Source: Phyllostachys edulis
Lineage: Eukaryota; Streptophyta; Magnoliopsida; Poales; Poaceae
Assembly (NCBI GenBank): GCA_036346405.1
Contig: CM070548.1
Location: 72,325,739-72,389,738, forward strand
Length of the DNA stretch: 64,000 nucleotides
Direction: 5' to 3'
In this document: piece by piece, positions 1 through 10,746 of the stretch
Numbering within the stretch: the stretch's first letter is position 1
Layout of the letters: each line of letters opens with the position of its first letter
Made by a program: the position numbers and the translations under genes
Notes under the pieces: generated by a model
The model's database searches: none
The model's input: the letters and a program-made list of their open reading frames with translations, nothing else
Told to the model about the DNA's origin: nothing

Positions 1-434
1 TGCTACAGCCGTTGTCTTCACGGAGGGAGACACAGCACTGAACTTCTTCGCCGGGTCCACGGGGTGCGACTGCAGACAACGACCCTGACTCGCCCCAGCG
101 CTGGGACGAGGCGTTGCCCACGTTCGCACACGGTGTTGAGTCAAACCTGCATGAGGGAGACCACGTGCTTTCCAGCACGACTACGCATTCCAAATGTCAT
201 AACCTCTGCCCTAACCCAGCAGTACCCTTCCCGCAGGATGTGCACCCCACTATGCCACCTGTTTGGACGATATGCTCAGGCGTCACCCGGATTCCTACAA
301 TGAGTTCTCCGCAACACCGCCTCCGACGCAACACTACCACTACGAGTTCCAAGATGTACGCCACTCCCCTGATATGCTCACCTTCCCTGAGGATCAACTA
401 CGTCATCGGGGCAAGCGTCGGACGCATAGACCAT
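1..434 (+). pseudogene. Coding remnant, possible C-terminal tail of a PMD/Mutator-associated protein
   Basis: The last ~150 bases (about 265-434) read without a stop in one frame as a proline- and histidine-rich tail. It contains LRRHPDSYNEFS and ends in a basic cluster RHRGKRRTHRP followed by TGA. Tails of this kind are seen on proteins carried by grass PMD/Mutator-like elements, so I read it as the 3' end of such a gene whose body lies left of the window. The upstream 260 bases do not hold one clear frame, so splice boundaries or frameshifts are likely. Identification rests on the look of the tail only, and no catalytic domain is visible. It is on the same strand as the small gene at 7,180-7,940, and both may have belonged to one element or locus. 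Confidence 0.3.
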
Positions 435-677
435 GAGTTTTAGTGTCTTTTCTTGAGTACCTCTTTGTTTTTTTCCTGTACTACTCTGTATGATGTATGC
501 CTGTCCAATGTATATCCATGCCTTTATGTTGAAACGCGATTGCAAGTTGTTATTACTGCTTCGACGTTTTCGGATCACATTAATTCGTACAAACCGAACG
601 AAGCGACCTTTTGTGCAAATGACGTGACTCTAACGAGGCAAAGATTATGCGGCGATGATAGACCACACTCGCAAAGC
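435..677. other. Spacer, no gene seen
   Basis: AT-rich sequence after the coding remnant. Weak, degenerate copies of the 31-bp minisatellite motif (atgacgtgac...cgaggcaaag) appear from about 617 onward. I see no gene or RNA feature. Confidence 0.4.
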
Positions 678-708
678 GGTATGTGACCCGATGAGGCAGC
701 TTTGCACA
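678..708 (+). repeat. 31-bp minisatellite, left unit separated from the array by a Copia insertion
   Basis: This 31-base unit matches the array at 6,953-7,107 (core gaggcagctttgcaca). The Copia element 714-6,952 inserted at the start of the following unit, and its target duplication gtgat is the first five bases of that unit. The array therefore originally continued straight from 708 into 6,953. Confidence 0.8.
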
Positions 709-713
709 GTGAT

Positions 714-1742
714 TGTTGAAAAAACAAGCATTTTTTGACTTACTTTAATCCAGAAATATGCTAGATAAATCATGGAAATTACTCTAGCCATTTTCACAAA
801 GCAGGTAATCAAGAACACTATAGCCATACGAATTTCTAGAAGAACAGAAACTAGCATACCTATCTCAATGTTCAAGGCAACAACAGATAATAAAGCTAAC
901 CAAACAACAAATGCGAGATAGACATACCCAGATCCAGTGGAAGAAGCAGTAGCAGTGGAAGAAGCAGCAGCAGTAGGAGTCTTGATGAGATCGTCGTTCG
1001 TCATAGCGTAGTGGACATCATGGTAGTAGTCATGCAGTTGATGTAGACGTAGCAGAGAATCGGATAAAGAGAAAGTAACGAGCAGTCACGCGAACGCTCC
1101 CCAAAAACCTTATTCGTCCTCGCTCGTGCAAGCCTTCAAGGACGAGGGTTAGGAGGCTGCTCTCCGGTCTTGGCCAGACACGCAGCGCCACGGATGGAGA
1201 TCACCAGAGACAGCAACAAAACTGTAGAATTTTGTCTTAGTCTTTTGCAGAGAGGATTAGATTTTAGAAGAGCCAGTTCTCTGTTCTTTTTTATAGCCAA
1301 AAACTAAGAGGGCAGAGGCTTTTTAATTCACCAAGGAAACGATCGCCATTGATTCGCCATCAACCAGTGTTAACCGTAGTCATTACTCACTAGTAACTAA
1401 ACCGTTACTACCAGCCCTTCGTTAATGCCATTTACTGCGAGTCGGTGCGTTTCGATTTTTGAATAGATAAAGAAAAAACGCTACCGCACTCGACACGTCT
1501 CACAAGACGTCGGCTGCAAGACACTCTGCTTCGGCTCGGTGGTTGAAGCGAGCGAAAGCGCGTGTATTGGCTCTCTCCAATTCCACACGGGGGGCTACCA
1601 CGTTCCATCTTATAAAATGGTGTAACTCCCCTTCATCTCTCCATATAGGACTAAACAGTTTTAGTACGTGCATATGGGCCTTGGAGATTTTCCAGGAATT
1701 AATTAGAATTAAAATTGGGCCTAGCCCGTATTAATTCCAATA
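714..1742 (-). repeat. 3' LTR of the Copia element
   Basis: Starts tgttgaaaaaac and ends ttaattccaata. The terminal CA seen in the other LTR is TA here. It aligns with 5,937-6,952 over its whole length, with scattered substitutions and a variable GC-rich stretch (about 1,490-1,560 against about 6,690-6,775). The visible divergence points to an insertion that is not recent. Confidence 0.9.
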
Positions 1743-2283
1743 ATCCCCCACCAAATCCCAAAGGCACATGTCAAATACCTTGATCCACAGTATTGTTTTA
1801 ATATACTAGTGTTTCGATGGAGACCAGGTTAAGGTTGAACATCCACTCTAGAATGGTTACACTTATCCACAAGCGCACAATGTACTAAGCCTTGAATTGG
1901 CGGTTTGTGTGAATAAGTTTCACTTAAGTCCTTAATCGATACTCTACCGCCAGCATCCCATGCAGTTGGAGCATATAAGTCATACTCTGGCCTATTCATG
2001 AGCTTCCTAGAAAATACCCTATTTCATAGACTGTGACTAGCAGTTGGGCTTATATAGGTGTGTTCTTTCAAGACTTCTATGTAGGACAGCATCTTTGCTT
2101 AAACAAGCCACAGAACACATTAAAATAAAAATTAACCTGCCATACAGATTTAGAAGAGCATTGCATCTCCAATGGAGTGGGTCTATAAAGGTACTCTCCT
2201 CCCAGTTAACCAATAGCTTGTTTCGCCAATCCTACTTCACGGGATCTCTAATCACATAGGATGGGTTACCACTATGGTATAAC

Positions 2284-2928
2284 TCACGTGGGTCTCAAAC
2301 CCATCTCCCTCGATGCATTGTCTATCACATTCCGTGATAAACCCTTTGTGAAGGGATTTGCCAGATTCTTAGTTGTTTGGGTATAATCCAAAGCTATTAC
2401 TCCAGAGTTTCTCATTTTCCTAATAGACTTCAGTCTTCTCTTCACATGTCTTGATGACTTCATATTATCCTTAGAACTGTTCACCTTGACAATCACAGTC
2501 TGATTGTCACAGTTTATCAGAATAGCCGGTATCGGTTTTTCAACCACCGGCAAATTCATCAAGAGCTCACGAAGCCATTCAGCTTCAACAGTGGCAATAT
2601 CTAATGTTGTGAGTTCTGATTCCATTGTTGACCTCGTTAAGATGGTCTGCTTGCAAGACTTCCATGAAACAGCACCACCTCCAAGTATGAAGACATATCC
2701 ACTTGTGACCTTAATCTCATCAGCATCAGATATCCAGTTTAAATCGCTATAACCCTCCAGCACCCTGGGGTACCCGGTATAGTGAATGCCATAGCTCATA
2801 GTACCCTTTAGATAGCGCATTACCCTCTTAAGAGCATGCCAATGATCATCTCCCGGATTGGAAACAAAACGGCTTATTTTGCTCACAGCAAACGAGATGT
2901 CAGACCTGGTACCGCTAGCTAAATACAT
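2284..2928 (-). pseudogene. Copia RNase H and end of reverse transcriptase
   Basis: A 214-residue open stretch covering the end of the Copia reverse transcriptase region (MYLASGTRSDISFAVSKISRF, usual start of the segment before RNase H) followed by RNase H. Landmarks are GYSDLNW near residue 60, STMESELTTLD near residue 100 with the catalytic Glu, CDNQTVI near residue 145, and a final basic region. The first motif normally reads with Asp-Ala-Asp-Trp, so the SDLNW seen here is altered. Upstream the frame is broken by the deletion described for the RT fragment. It ends about 540 bases before the 3' LTR, normal for this family. Confidence 0.85.
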
Positions 2929-3608
2929 GAGTGAACCAATTATCTAAGATCACTATGTCATCAACATACAGACATAGAATGACTCCCTCGCCTCCACCAT
3001 GGCGATAATACACACATCTGTCAGCTTCATTCACAATAAAGCCTACAGATGTTAAAGTTTTGTCGAACTTTTCATGCCACTGCTTAGGTGCTTGTTTAAG
3101 ACCATACAAAGATTTCAACAACTTGCACACCTTTCCTTATTGACCATCTACTACAAATCCATCTGGCTGTTCCATGTAAATTTCCTCGTCCAACTATCAA
3201 TTTAGGAAAGCCGTCTTAACGTCCATCCGATGAACGAGAAGACCGTGTGAGGCACCAGAGATAGTAGTACTTAATAGTGGTCAATCTAGCCACAGTGAAT
3301 AAGTATCAAAGAAATCTTCGCCTTCCTTTTGGGTATAACCTTGGCCACAAGCCGTGCCTAGTACTTCTCGATAGTACCATCGTGCCTAAGCTTTTTTGAA
3401 CACCCACTTACATCCTACTGTGTTTACAACCATAAGGACGCCAATGATCTCCCAAGTTCCATTAGAGATAATGGAATCCATGTCACTACGGATCGCTTCC
3501 TTCCAAAGATTCGCGATCCGGAGAAGCATATACTTGTAAATGGTACTTGAGTATCATCCACAAGGTACACAATGAAATCAAGACCAAAAGACTTTGCAGT
3601 CCTTTGTC
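2915..3608 (-). pseudogene. Copia reverse transcriptase, broken
   Basis: The open part (2,915-3,130) has SLYGLKQAPKQWHEKFD and the catalytic CLYVDDIVIL. Upstream, in shifting frames with several stops, are recognisable pieces such as VAKGYTQKEGEDFFDTY and HRMDVKTAFLN. The sequence after YVDD jumps directly to the MYLAS segment at about 2,940. Roughly 100-150 residues of the RT connection that are normally there are therefore missing. This looks like an internal deletion, not just a frameshift. A functional polymerase cannot be made. Confidence 0.8.
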
Positions 3609-3610
3609 TT

Positions 3611-5030
3611 TTACTCTTCCTGAGTTTCATTGTTTTCCTCCTTAGGAATTTGCTCAGGGGTTTGCTCAAAATATTCCAATGGAATGGCAGGTTCAGGAGT
3701 TGTATCAAGCTCCTGGCTCGATAAACTAGGCATATCTTTCATCAGAAAAATATCCTCAAAGAATATAGCATCTCTGGACTCCATAATTGTACTGACAAGC
3801 ACGTCAGGTATTCCAGATTTCACCACTAGAAATCTATATCCAACGCTATGGTGAGCATAGCCTAGAAAGATGCAATCCACAGTTTTTTGTCCAAGCTTAC
3901 GCTTTTTGGGAATTGGCACATTGACTTTCGCCAAACAACCCCAAGTGCGCAAGTATGAAAGTGATAGTCTTTTCTTCTCCCATTGTTCATATGGGGTTAT
4001 CTCTTTATTCTTTGTGGGAATCCTATTTAGAACATGACATGAAGTCAATATAGCCTCCTTTCACCATGCTTTGGAAAGACCCGCTGTGTCTAACATGGCG
4101 TTAACCAAATCAGTTAGAGTGCAGTTCTTTCTTTCAGCAACCCTGTTTGGCTGGGGTGAATAGAGAGACGTCCTCTCATAGATTATATCATGTTCCTCAT
4201 AGAATAAATTGAACTCATTCAAAAAGTACTCGCTGCCACGATCAGACCTAACCCTTTTGATTTTCCTTTCATGTTGGTTCTCAGCTTCTGCCTTATAGAT
4301 TTTAAAGTAGTGAAGAGCTTCATCTTTAGTTTTCAAAAGATACACATAGCAGAACCTAGTGGAGTCATCAATCAAAGTCATGAAATCTCTTACCACCTTT
4401 TATCAACACACCATTCATCTCACACAGATCTGAATGTATAAGTTCTAATGGTGCCAATTTTCTTACCTCCGAGGCCTTATGAGGCTTACGAGGCTGCTTT
4501 GATTGCACACAAACTTGACACTTAGAACCTTTGGCAAGGGTGAATTTCGGGATTAACTCTAAATTGGCTAACCGCGTCATGCAACCAAAATTTATGTGAT
4601 AAAGTCGTGAATGCCAAATAGTAGTCTCATTACCACTGCAAACATGGTTCACAACATTATTACACAAATTTGAAAGAGATGGGTGGAACAAGCCTCTGCA
4701 CACATAGCCTTTACCAACAAATTGTCCACACTTGGACACTACAAATTTATTGGACTCAAATACCAGTCTAAAGCCATCTCTACACAGAAGAGATCCGCTG
4801 ACGAGATTCTTATTGATAGATGGCACATGATGCACGTTCTTCAATTGCACAATCTTTCCCAAAGTAAGCTTCAGATCGACCGTGCCAACACCATGAACAG
4901 TGGCATGTGACCCATTCCCCATTAGAACGTCTGAATCCCGAGTGACCTGGTAAGAAGAGAACAATGAAATATCAGCACACACATGTATATTAGCACCAGT
5001 GTCTATCCACCAATCGGTAGATTGACACAC
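3611..5030 (-). pseudogene. Copia protease and integrase
   Basis: Three consecutive open blocks (5,030-4,368; 4,396-4,061; 4,048-3,611). The first begins with the aspartic protease motif WWIDTGANIHVC, then the pre-integrase zinc region with WHSRLYHINFGCM and CQVCVQSKQ, then the start of the integrase core with the first Asp (LIHSDLCEMNGV). The second has the second Asp in VRSDRGSEYF and the Glu in VAERKNCTL. The third covers the integrase C-terminal part and the acidic linker. Frameshifts near 4,380 and 4,055 separate the blocks. The catalytic residues themselves look conserved, so decay is mainly by frameshift and stop. Confidence 0.88.
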
Positions 5031-5039
5031 GGAAAGAAC

Positions 5040-5936
5040 AGTAGGTAAATTACCATACTCTAATGTTCCCGTCTCAGTAGTACCAACAACAATATTAGCA
5101 GACTTGGAATTCTGCCCTTGTTGATTCTTCCCACCCTTGCGTTGGCTGCAATCCTTGGCCTAATGACCAGGTTCGCCACACACAAAGCAAAGGCCATCCT
5201 TTGTGTTCTTCTTCTTCTTCTTCTTGAAGCTAGCTATTTATGCAGTCTTGTTCTTGCCTTTAAACTTTTGAGCTTGGCCATTCTTCTTCTGCACCACATT
5301 GGCACTAGAATGTCCCTCATTACCTCTAGTGTGTGTATCTTTTGCCCTCGCCTTCTCTTCTACATCAAGAGACCCAATGAGATTTTCAACAGAAAACTCT
5401 TGTCTCGTGTTTCAGAGAAGTAACAAAATTCCTCCAAGAAGGAGGAAGCTTGGCAATAATGCCTCCCGCGACAAACTTGTCCGGTAACACACACTTGAAG
5501 TGCTCAAGTTCTGTGGCCATGGATTGTATCTCATGAGCTGTTCAACTACTGTAAGCGGCCATCAACCATTCTATAGTCATGGTATTGCTCCATGAGATAC
5601 AATTCCTTTTGCATCAAAACTCCAAACTTGGCCTCGAGTGCATCCCACATCTCTTTCCCAGCTTTTAATCACCATGTATGCATCAACTAACTTCTCACCA
5701 AGAACACTAACCACGGCACCTTTAAAGAGGTTATCGTGATTTCAAACACTTGCTCTGTCGCTCAGAGTAAGTGTTCCTTCAGGCTTGCCATTTGCCACAT
5801 GGAAAATGTTCATGGCAGTTAGCCAAAGCATCATCTTGGTTCACCACTTCTTGCAATTCGCACCATCGAACTTAGAGGGTTTGAGCGCAGCAGCAAAGCC
5901 AGTTGACAAAAAATGCCTAATATAAGGTTTTTAAAT
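5040..5936 (-). pseudogene. Copia gag remnant with zinc knuckle and leader
   Basis: On the minus strand a CCHC zinc knuckle (CFVCGEPGH, stop, AKDC) is readable at about 5,210-5,140, preceded by a poly-Lys stretch. An in-frame stop sits directly after the knuckle His. Farther upstream, pieces of a Copia-type gag (UBN2-like region) appear in broken frames up to about 5,880. The short stretch before the LTR at 5,937 has no recognisable primer binding site. Confidence 0.65.
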
Positions 5937-6952
5937 TGTTGAAAAAATAAGCATTTTTCGAATTACTTTAATCCAGAAATATGCTAGATAAATCATGGAA
6001 ATTACTCTAGCCATTTTCACAGAGCTGGTAATCAAGAACATTATAGCCATACGAATTTATAGAAGAACAGAAACTAGCATATCTATCTCAATGTTCAAGG
6101 CAACAACAGATAATAAAGCTAACCAAACAACAAGTGTGAGATAGACATACCTAGATCCAGTGGAAGAAGCAGCAGCAGCAGGTTTCTTGATGAGATCGTC
6201 GTTCGTCATGGTGTAGTTGACGTCGTGGTAGTAGTCGTGCAGTTGATGTAGACATAGCAGAGAATCAGATAAAGAGAAATCAACGAGCAGTCGCGTGAAC
6301 GCTCCCCAAAAACCTTATTCGTCCTCGCTCATGCAAGCCTTCAAGGACGAGGGTTTTGAGGCTCGCTTCTTCCAAGTCTTGGCCGTACACGCACTCACTC
6401 GGGATGGAGATCACCAGAGACAGCAACAAAACTGTAGAGTTCTGTCTTAGTCTTTCGCAGAGAGGATTGGATTTTAGAAGAACCAGTTCTCTGTTCTTTT
6501 TTATAGCCAAAAACAAAGAGGCCAGAGGCTTTTTAATTCGCTAAGGAAACGGTCGCCATTGATTCGCCATCAACCAGTGTTAATCGCAGCCATTACTCAA
6601 TAGTAACTGAACCGTTACTACCAGCCGTTCGTTAATGCCATTTACTACGAGTCGGTGTGTTTCGATTTTTGAATAGATAAAGAAAAAAACGCGCCCGCAC
6701 CCGACACGCCGCACTACACCGCATCGCACCGCACCGCACCACTCGGCTCCGCGAGCGAGCGAGCGCGCGCGTGTATTGGCTCTCTCCAATTCCACAAGAG
6801 GGGGCTACCATGTTCCATCTTATAAAATAGTGTAACTCCCCTTCATCTCTCCATATGAGACTAAACAGTTTTAGCACGTACACATGGGCCTTTGAGACTT
6901 TTCAGGAATTAATTAGAATTAAAATCGGGCCTAGCCCGTATTAATTCCAACA
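5937..6952 (-). repeat. 5' LTR of the Copia element
   Basis: Starts tgttgaaaaaataagc and ends ttaattccaaca, followed at once by the target duplication gtgat. Long minus-strand open frames here (for example 6,280-6,883) are LTR sequence, not genes. Confidence 0.9.
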
Positions 6953-7107
6953 GTGATGCGACCCAACAAGGCAGCTTTGCGCAGTGACGTGACCCAACAA
7001 GGCAGCTTTGCATAGTGACGTGATGCAACGAGGCAGCTTTGTGCAATGACTTGACCTGACGAGGTAGCTTTGCACAGTGACGTGACCCAACGAGTCTGCT
7101 TCGAAGG
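6953..7107 (+). repeat. 31-bp minisatellite, five units
   Basis: Five consecutive 31-base units start at 6,953, 6,984, 7,015, 7,046 and 7,077. The conserved core is gtgacgtgaccc followed by gaggcagctttgc. The last unit is degenerate. The array lies just upstream of the TATA box at 7,180, so it would have been part of a promoter-proximal region. Each unit holds a TGACG motif, the core recognised by plant TGA-type bZIP factors. That function is inferred only. Confidence 0.9.
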
Positions 7108-7179
7108 GCACATCGCACGGACGTGAAACACATCCATGCCTCATCGTAATGGAGCCGCTACAATTGCGTCCGCTCCCGC

Positions 7180-7187
7180 TATAAATA
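7180..7187 (+). promoter_or_regulatory. TATA box of the small gene at 7,237
   Basis: The sequence tataaata lies 50 bases upstream of the ATG at 7,237, in a GC-rich stretch with a short leader. Position and match are good for a plant TATA box. Confidence 0.6.
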
Positions 7188-7236
7188 CAACGCGTCTCAG
7201 CCAACAATTCCACACCAATAGCACTACCTAGACAAC

Positions 7237-7940
7237 ATGGACAAGGAGAAGGAATGGAAGCGGATCTGCGAGCTCTTGAAGGACTGGGTGTGTCCCGAAG
7301 AGACTGTTGCTCGCCACAGGGCATATAGTCAGCAGCCTTACACACACCACCCACCTTCCGGGTCGAGCCCCCCCCTCCTATGCCCGCTGAACGCCCTCCG
7401 GAAGGGCCCCCCACGGGGGTGGCGCCACCCCTTTGCTGGTGTCGGGACGCCTACAAGTGCGTCAAATCAATCGACGAGTGGACCATTGGGCAGCGCTATT
7501 GGTGTTACCTAAACTACTGTGTGGACTACCCCGACCGTAGGTTTGACACACCGAGCCACAGACAACTGGTAATAAAATCACATTTCAGTGCACACCACTA
7601 TTTTGCTTCCCGTTACGCCGTAACCACGTCTCTCTTCCCACCGCAGTCTCCGCCGTGCCTATGCGACTTCAGCCAGTGGATCGACGACAAGATCCACCCC
7701 TACGGCATGTGGATGCTGCTGACACGAAAGAGCTGGGCCAGGGAGGACTACGAGGGACGTGAAAGGCGCCTCGAAGAGCTGCAAGTTGAGATGGACGAGA
7801 AGGAGAGGCTGCACGAGGAGTAGGCGCGCGAGCATGCCAAGCGACGCGAGGCCGAGAGGGAGTGGAAGAGGGCTATCGTGACGAGAGCTAAGGCGCAAGG
7901 CGAGGAGTACAACGCCAAGCTGGGCTGCAAGGGCAAATGA
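7237..7940 (+). pseudogene. Small plant-specific gene, decayed (zinc-ribbon/GRF-like, charged C-terminal coiled coil)
   Basis: The ATG at 7,237 begins MDKEKEWKRICELLKDWVC. After a frameshift around 7,330-7,400 the second frame continues with CVKSIDEWTIGQRYWC (a Cys-rich, GRF-like segment). A probable intron follows (GT at about 7,571, AG at 7,644). Exon two has CDFSQWIDDKIHPYGMWML and then a highly charged helix (RERRLEELQVEMDEKERL). A TAG at 7,821-7,823 cuts the helix, but the same charged pattern continues in frame to TGA at about 7,938 (AKRREAEREWKRAI). I infer one original reading frame with a C-to-T stop and a frameshift. Similar proteins accompany PMD-type genes in grass elements. Molecular function unknown. 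Confidence 0.55.
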
Positions 7941-8461
7941 CCTCATTCCATGCAGTAGTTCGACCCTCTTCGTCCACATGTCCCATATATTTCTAATTCC
8001 CTAAAGGTATGCGTGTATTGTCCTTGGTTCGTTAGCTTGCATGCCATGCAACCCACTTGTCGAATCAACTATCGTTTTGTTATCATTGCGTCATTTATCT
8101 AGAGTTCTCCAATGGAGTTGCAATGCAGCTAATTTTTGGAGCTCATTCATACATTAGAGTCCTACCTGCTGTCAAAATCACTATTGGCCATCTCATCGGC
8201 CAAAGATAGTTTTTCAGAAGTAAGGAAAAGTAAAGCATATTTTGGAATATCCCACAACCTCCTTTAGACCGCTAATATACCTTGCTGTTAAGACATGTAT
8301 ATCACCAAAATGTAACCCAGAATGTTTGTATACAAGCACGTCTCCAAAAAGCTATCCATTGTCGCTGTTTAATAGAAAATAACTAGGAAAAAGTATAGCA
8401 TATTTGGAATATCCCAAAACCACCTCTAGGCCACTAATACACCATGATGTTAAGACATGTA
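7941..8461. repeat. AT-rich spacer with a tandem duplication of about 165 bp
   Basis: No gene seen. About 8,225-8,390 and 8,391-8,461 plus 13,325-13,395 are two copies of one unit (shared landmarks: ggaatatcccaaaac, gttaagacatgta, atcaccaaaat, tacaagcacgtctc). The second copy is split by the chromovirus 8,462-13,324, which lets the pre-insertion sequence be reconstructed. Confidence 0.65.
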
Positions 8462-8911
8462 TGTCATGAGCTTGATCTCGTGATCACAGGTTGTAGTTGT
8501 GTGTGGCCAAAGATTGCCCAGAACAATCGTGAGGATCAATCGTGAAGTTCAGGCAAGAAAAGACAGCAGAAGAAGAATATCGAAGACAGAGCAGAAGATA
8601 GCAGAATTGACTTGTAGAGGATAAATTCTTGTCTATCCCTTGAATTACAATGTATATCTCTTATATAGTCATGCTAGCTAATCTATTTCTAGAAACAAAA
8701 AGAAACAAGGAAATCTTATAATGTATCCGAGTACAATTGTTATGTGTTACTACGTTCGGTCTCTGTTGTCAGATTTGCACAGGAAGCCGAAACCAATACC
8801 GGTTCTGCCAAAGCAATTGGGTTATTTGCTAATCCATCTTCGCCCTCCAATCTAGCCGTAGTAGGCCTCAATCTGTGGTGCCTTCCTACGTAGGTACGTC
8901 CCCACATGACA
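8462..8911 (-). repeat. 3' LTR of the chromovirus
   Basis: Aligned by eye with 12,875-13,324 it shows about 15 substitutions in 450 bases and no indels. Seven of the differences are CpG in the 5' LTR and TpG or CpA here, never the other way round. Confidence 0.93.
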
Positions 8912-9303
8912 TCTCCCTCGTCTTGAAGAAACAGCTTGTCCTCAAGCTGAAACGTAGGATATTGCTCCTTGAAGCGCTGTACATCTTCCCAAGATGTGTC
9001 GGTAGTGGACAGGCCTTCCCAACGCACTAAAACCTACCACAATCCTCGAGCTTTACGAGCGCTCAAAACTTCAATGGGTGTAGGAGTCACCTTTCCATGA
9101 TACAAAGCTGGCAACATCGGTGGACTTTGCGGAGGAGTCCCACTAAACGGCTTCAACAGACTTACGTGAAATACATCGTGAACCTTGGCTTTGGGTGGTA
9201 ATCGCAACCTATAGGAAACGTCGCCAATGCGTTCAAATATTTGATATGGCCCATAAAACTTTGGTGCCAATTTGCCAAAAGTTTGAACTGCTAATGATGC
9301 CAT
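8740..9303 (-). pseudogene. Chromovirus integrase C-terminus and chromodomain
   Basis: 9,303-9,034 carries the GPY/F-like integrase module (KLAPKFYGPYQIFERIGDVS, then VFHVSLLKPF). An in-frame stop near 9,030 separates it from 9,027-8,740, which starts with the chromodomain-like RWEGLSTTDTSWEDVQRF and YPTFQLEDKL. The chromodomain would bind histone marks and direct integration. The frame runs on into the 3' LTR, as in many compact chromoviruses. Two aromatic cage positions (the two Trp) are visible; the first part of the fold is short or degenerate. Confidence 0.8.
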
Positions 9304-9597
9304 CTTTTGATGCTGAATGCGTAACCATACCCACTGATTGATATTGAACTACACGTCACGGTGATGAGCATCATAGAAATGCTTGTAGCACTGCTGTGCT
9401 TGGAGCAAGCGATCCCGAACATCAGTAAGCAATTCATCTCAATCTTTCAATAGCTCATCCACGGCAGCCACCTTAGCACTAGCCGGCTCATAACAACGAA
9501 GAGATGGCGGATCTCGCCCATAGACCACCTTAAAAGGAGTATCCTTGAGAGAAGTATGAAACGATGAATTGTAACATTACTCAGCCCAAGGAAGCCA

Positions 9598-10310
9598 CTA
9601 TAGCCATTGACGACGTCGATCACCCGTCAAACACCGTAAATACATGGTGATCACTTTGTTTATCACTTCGGTTTGACCATCCGATTGAGGATGAAAAGAA
9701 GAACTCCTGTTTAATTGTACACCCGATAGTCGAAACAGTTCCTTCAAAAACTCACTTGTAAAAATTGGATCCCGATCGCTTACGATGGATGAAGGCGTAC
9801 CATGTAAATGAACTATCCCCTCAAAAAATGCTCGAGCAACAGAGCTTGTTGTGTATGGATGAGCCAATGCAAGAAAAGGGCATATTTTGAAAAGCGATCA
9901 ACAACCGATAAAATAACCGTTTTACCATTAACTTTGGGAAATCCTTCAATGAAGTCCATGGAGATGTCTTCCCAAATCTGAAACGGTATTGCCAACAGTT
10001 GCAAAAGACCAGCTGGATGTAAATGGCTACTCTTATTCTGCTGACATTGGGAACAAGCTTGTACAAACTGTTGAACCACACGGCGAGCTCTTGGGACAAA
10101 AAAATCAGCACGAAGTCTGTGTAATGTTTTCTGTACTCCTTCATGCCCCAATGTATGTGCAGCTGCCAAGATGGATTGTAAAGTCGGGGATGACTCAGGA
10201 ACGTAAACACGTCCTTTACAAGTAATTACCCCATCCACAAAATTCCAGTCGGATCCAGCCGTGCCCTTTTCAATATTGTCACACAACTGTAGCAATTCAG
10301 CCGAATCCAA
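9598..10310 (-). pseudogene. Chromovirus integrase, zinc finger and catalytic core
   Basis: 10,310-9,813 has the HHCC zinc finger (HTLGHEGVQKTLHRL followed by CSQCQQNKS) and the first catalytic Asp in the stretch SMDFIEGFPKV. After a frameshift near 9,840, 9,867-9,598 has the second Asp (SIVSDRDPIFTSEF) and the catalytic Glu (HPQSDGQTEVINKV). Further broken sequence links to the C-terminal module. Catalytic residues are kept, but the frame is not. Confidence 0.88.
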
Positions 10311-10328
10311 TAGCTTTGTACGCAGCTG

Positions 10329-10745
10329 CTAAAAAACATCAAAACTATTGACCGAAAGAGCGCAAACTATCACTAAGTCTAACTCACGTCGTGATAATGC
10401 ATCCGCCACCACGTTTTGCCGGCCCGGGCGATATTCCACGCGGAATGTGTAGCCCAACAGTCTACTGACCCATCGATGTTGAGGTATGGTTGCTAAGCGT
10501 TGATCCAATAAAAACTTCAAACTATAATGATCTGTTCTTACCAGAAAAGTTTGAGTCCACAAATAAGGGCGCCAATGTCTAATCGCTTGAACCAACCCAA
10601 TAAGCTCTTGTTCATATGCGGCCAACTGTTGATGTTGAAGAGCAAGTGGTTGGCTGAAAAATGCAATTGGACCGGTACCTTGATGTAAAACTGCTCCAAT
10701 GCCTGTACCCAAAGCATCACATTCTACAATGAACTCTTTGTGAAA
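10329..10745 (-). pseudogene. Chromovirus RNase H
   Basis: The open frame starts in PDFHKEFIVECDALGTGIGA (catalytic Asp in VECDALGTG), then LAAYEQELIGLVQAI with Glu, VRTDHYSLKFLLDQ with Asp, and ends with NVVADALSRRE (third Asp). All four landmark motifs of the Gypsy RNase H are present. The segment is joined directly to the RT catalytic motif, so the RT thumb and connection are missing. Confidence 0.88.
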
Positions 10746-10746
10746 G

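Larger units (their letters stand above)
714..6952 (-). mobile_element. Ty1/Copia LTR retrotransposon, full structure, defective
   Basis: A 6.2-kb element with two direct LTRs (714-1,742 and 5,937-6,952) and a 5-bp target duplication gtgat at 709-713 and 6,953-6,957. All recognisable coding is on the minus strand in the order gag zinc knuckle, protease, integrase, reverse transcriptase, RNase H, which is the Copia order. The 5' LTR is therefore the right-hand one. A purine-rich tract on the minus strand (ttggtggggga, plus positions about 1,743-1,755) abuts the 3' LTR and fits the polypurine tract. No tRNA-complementary primer site is visible next to the 5' LTR, so the leader is probably deleted. 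Stops, frameshifts and an internal deletion make it non-autonomous. Lineage not assigned. Confidence 0.93.

Noticed and set aside
6909..7414. Minus-strand open frames over the 31-bp minisatellite and the small gene
   Set aside because: They read repeat units (KAALLGHVTAQSC-like repeats) and are shadows of the array and of the plus-strand gene.
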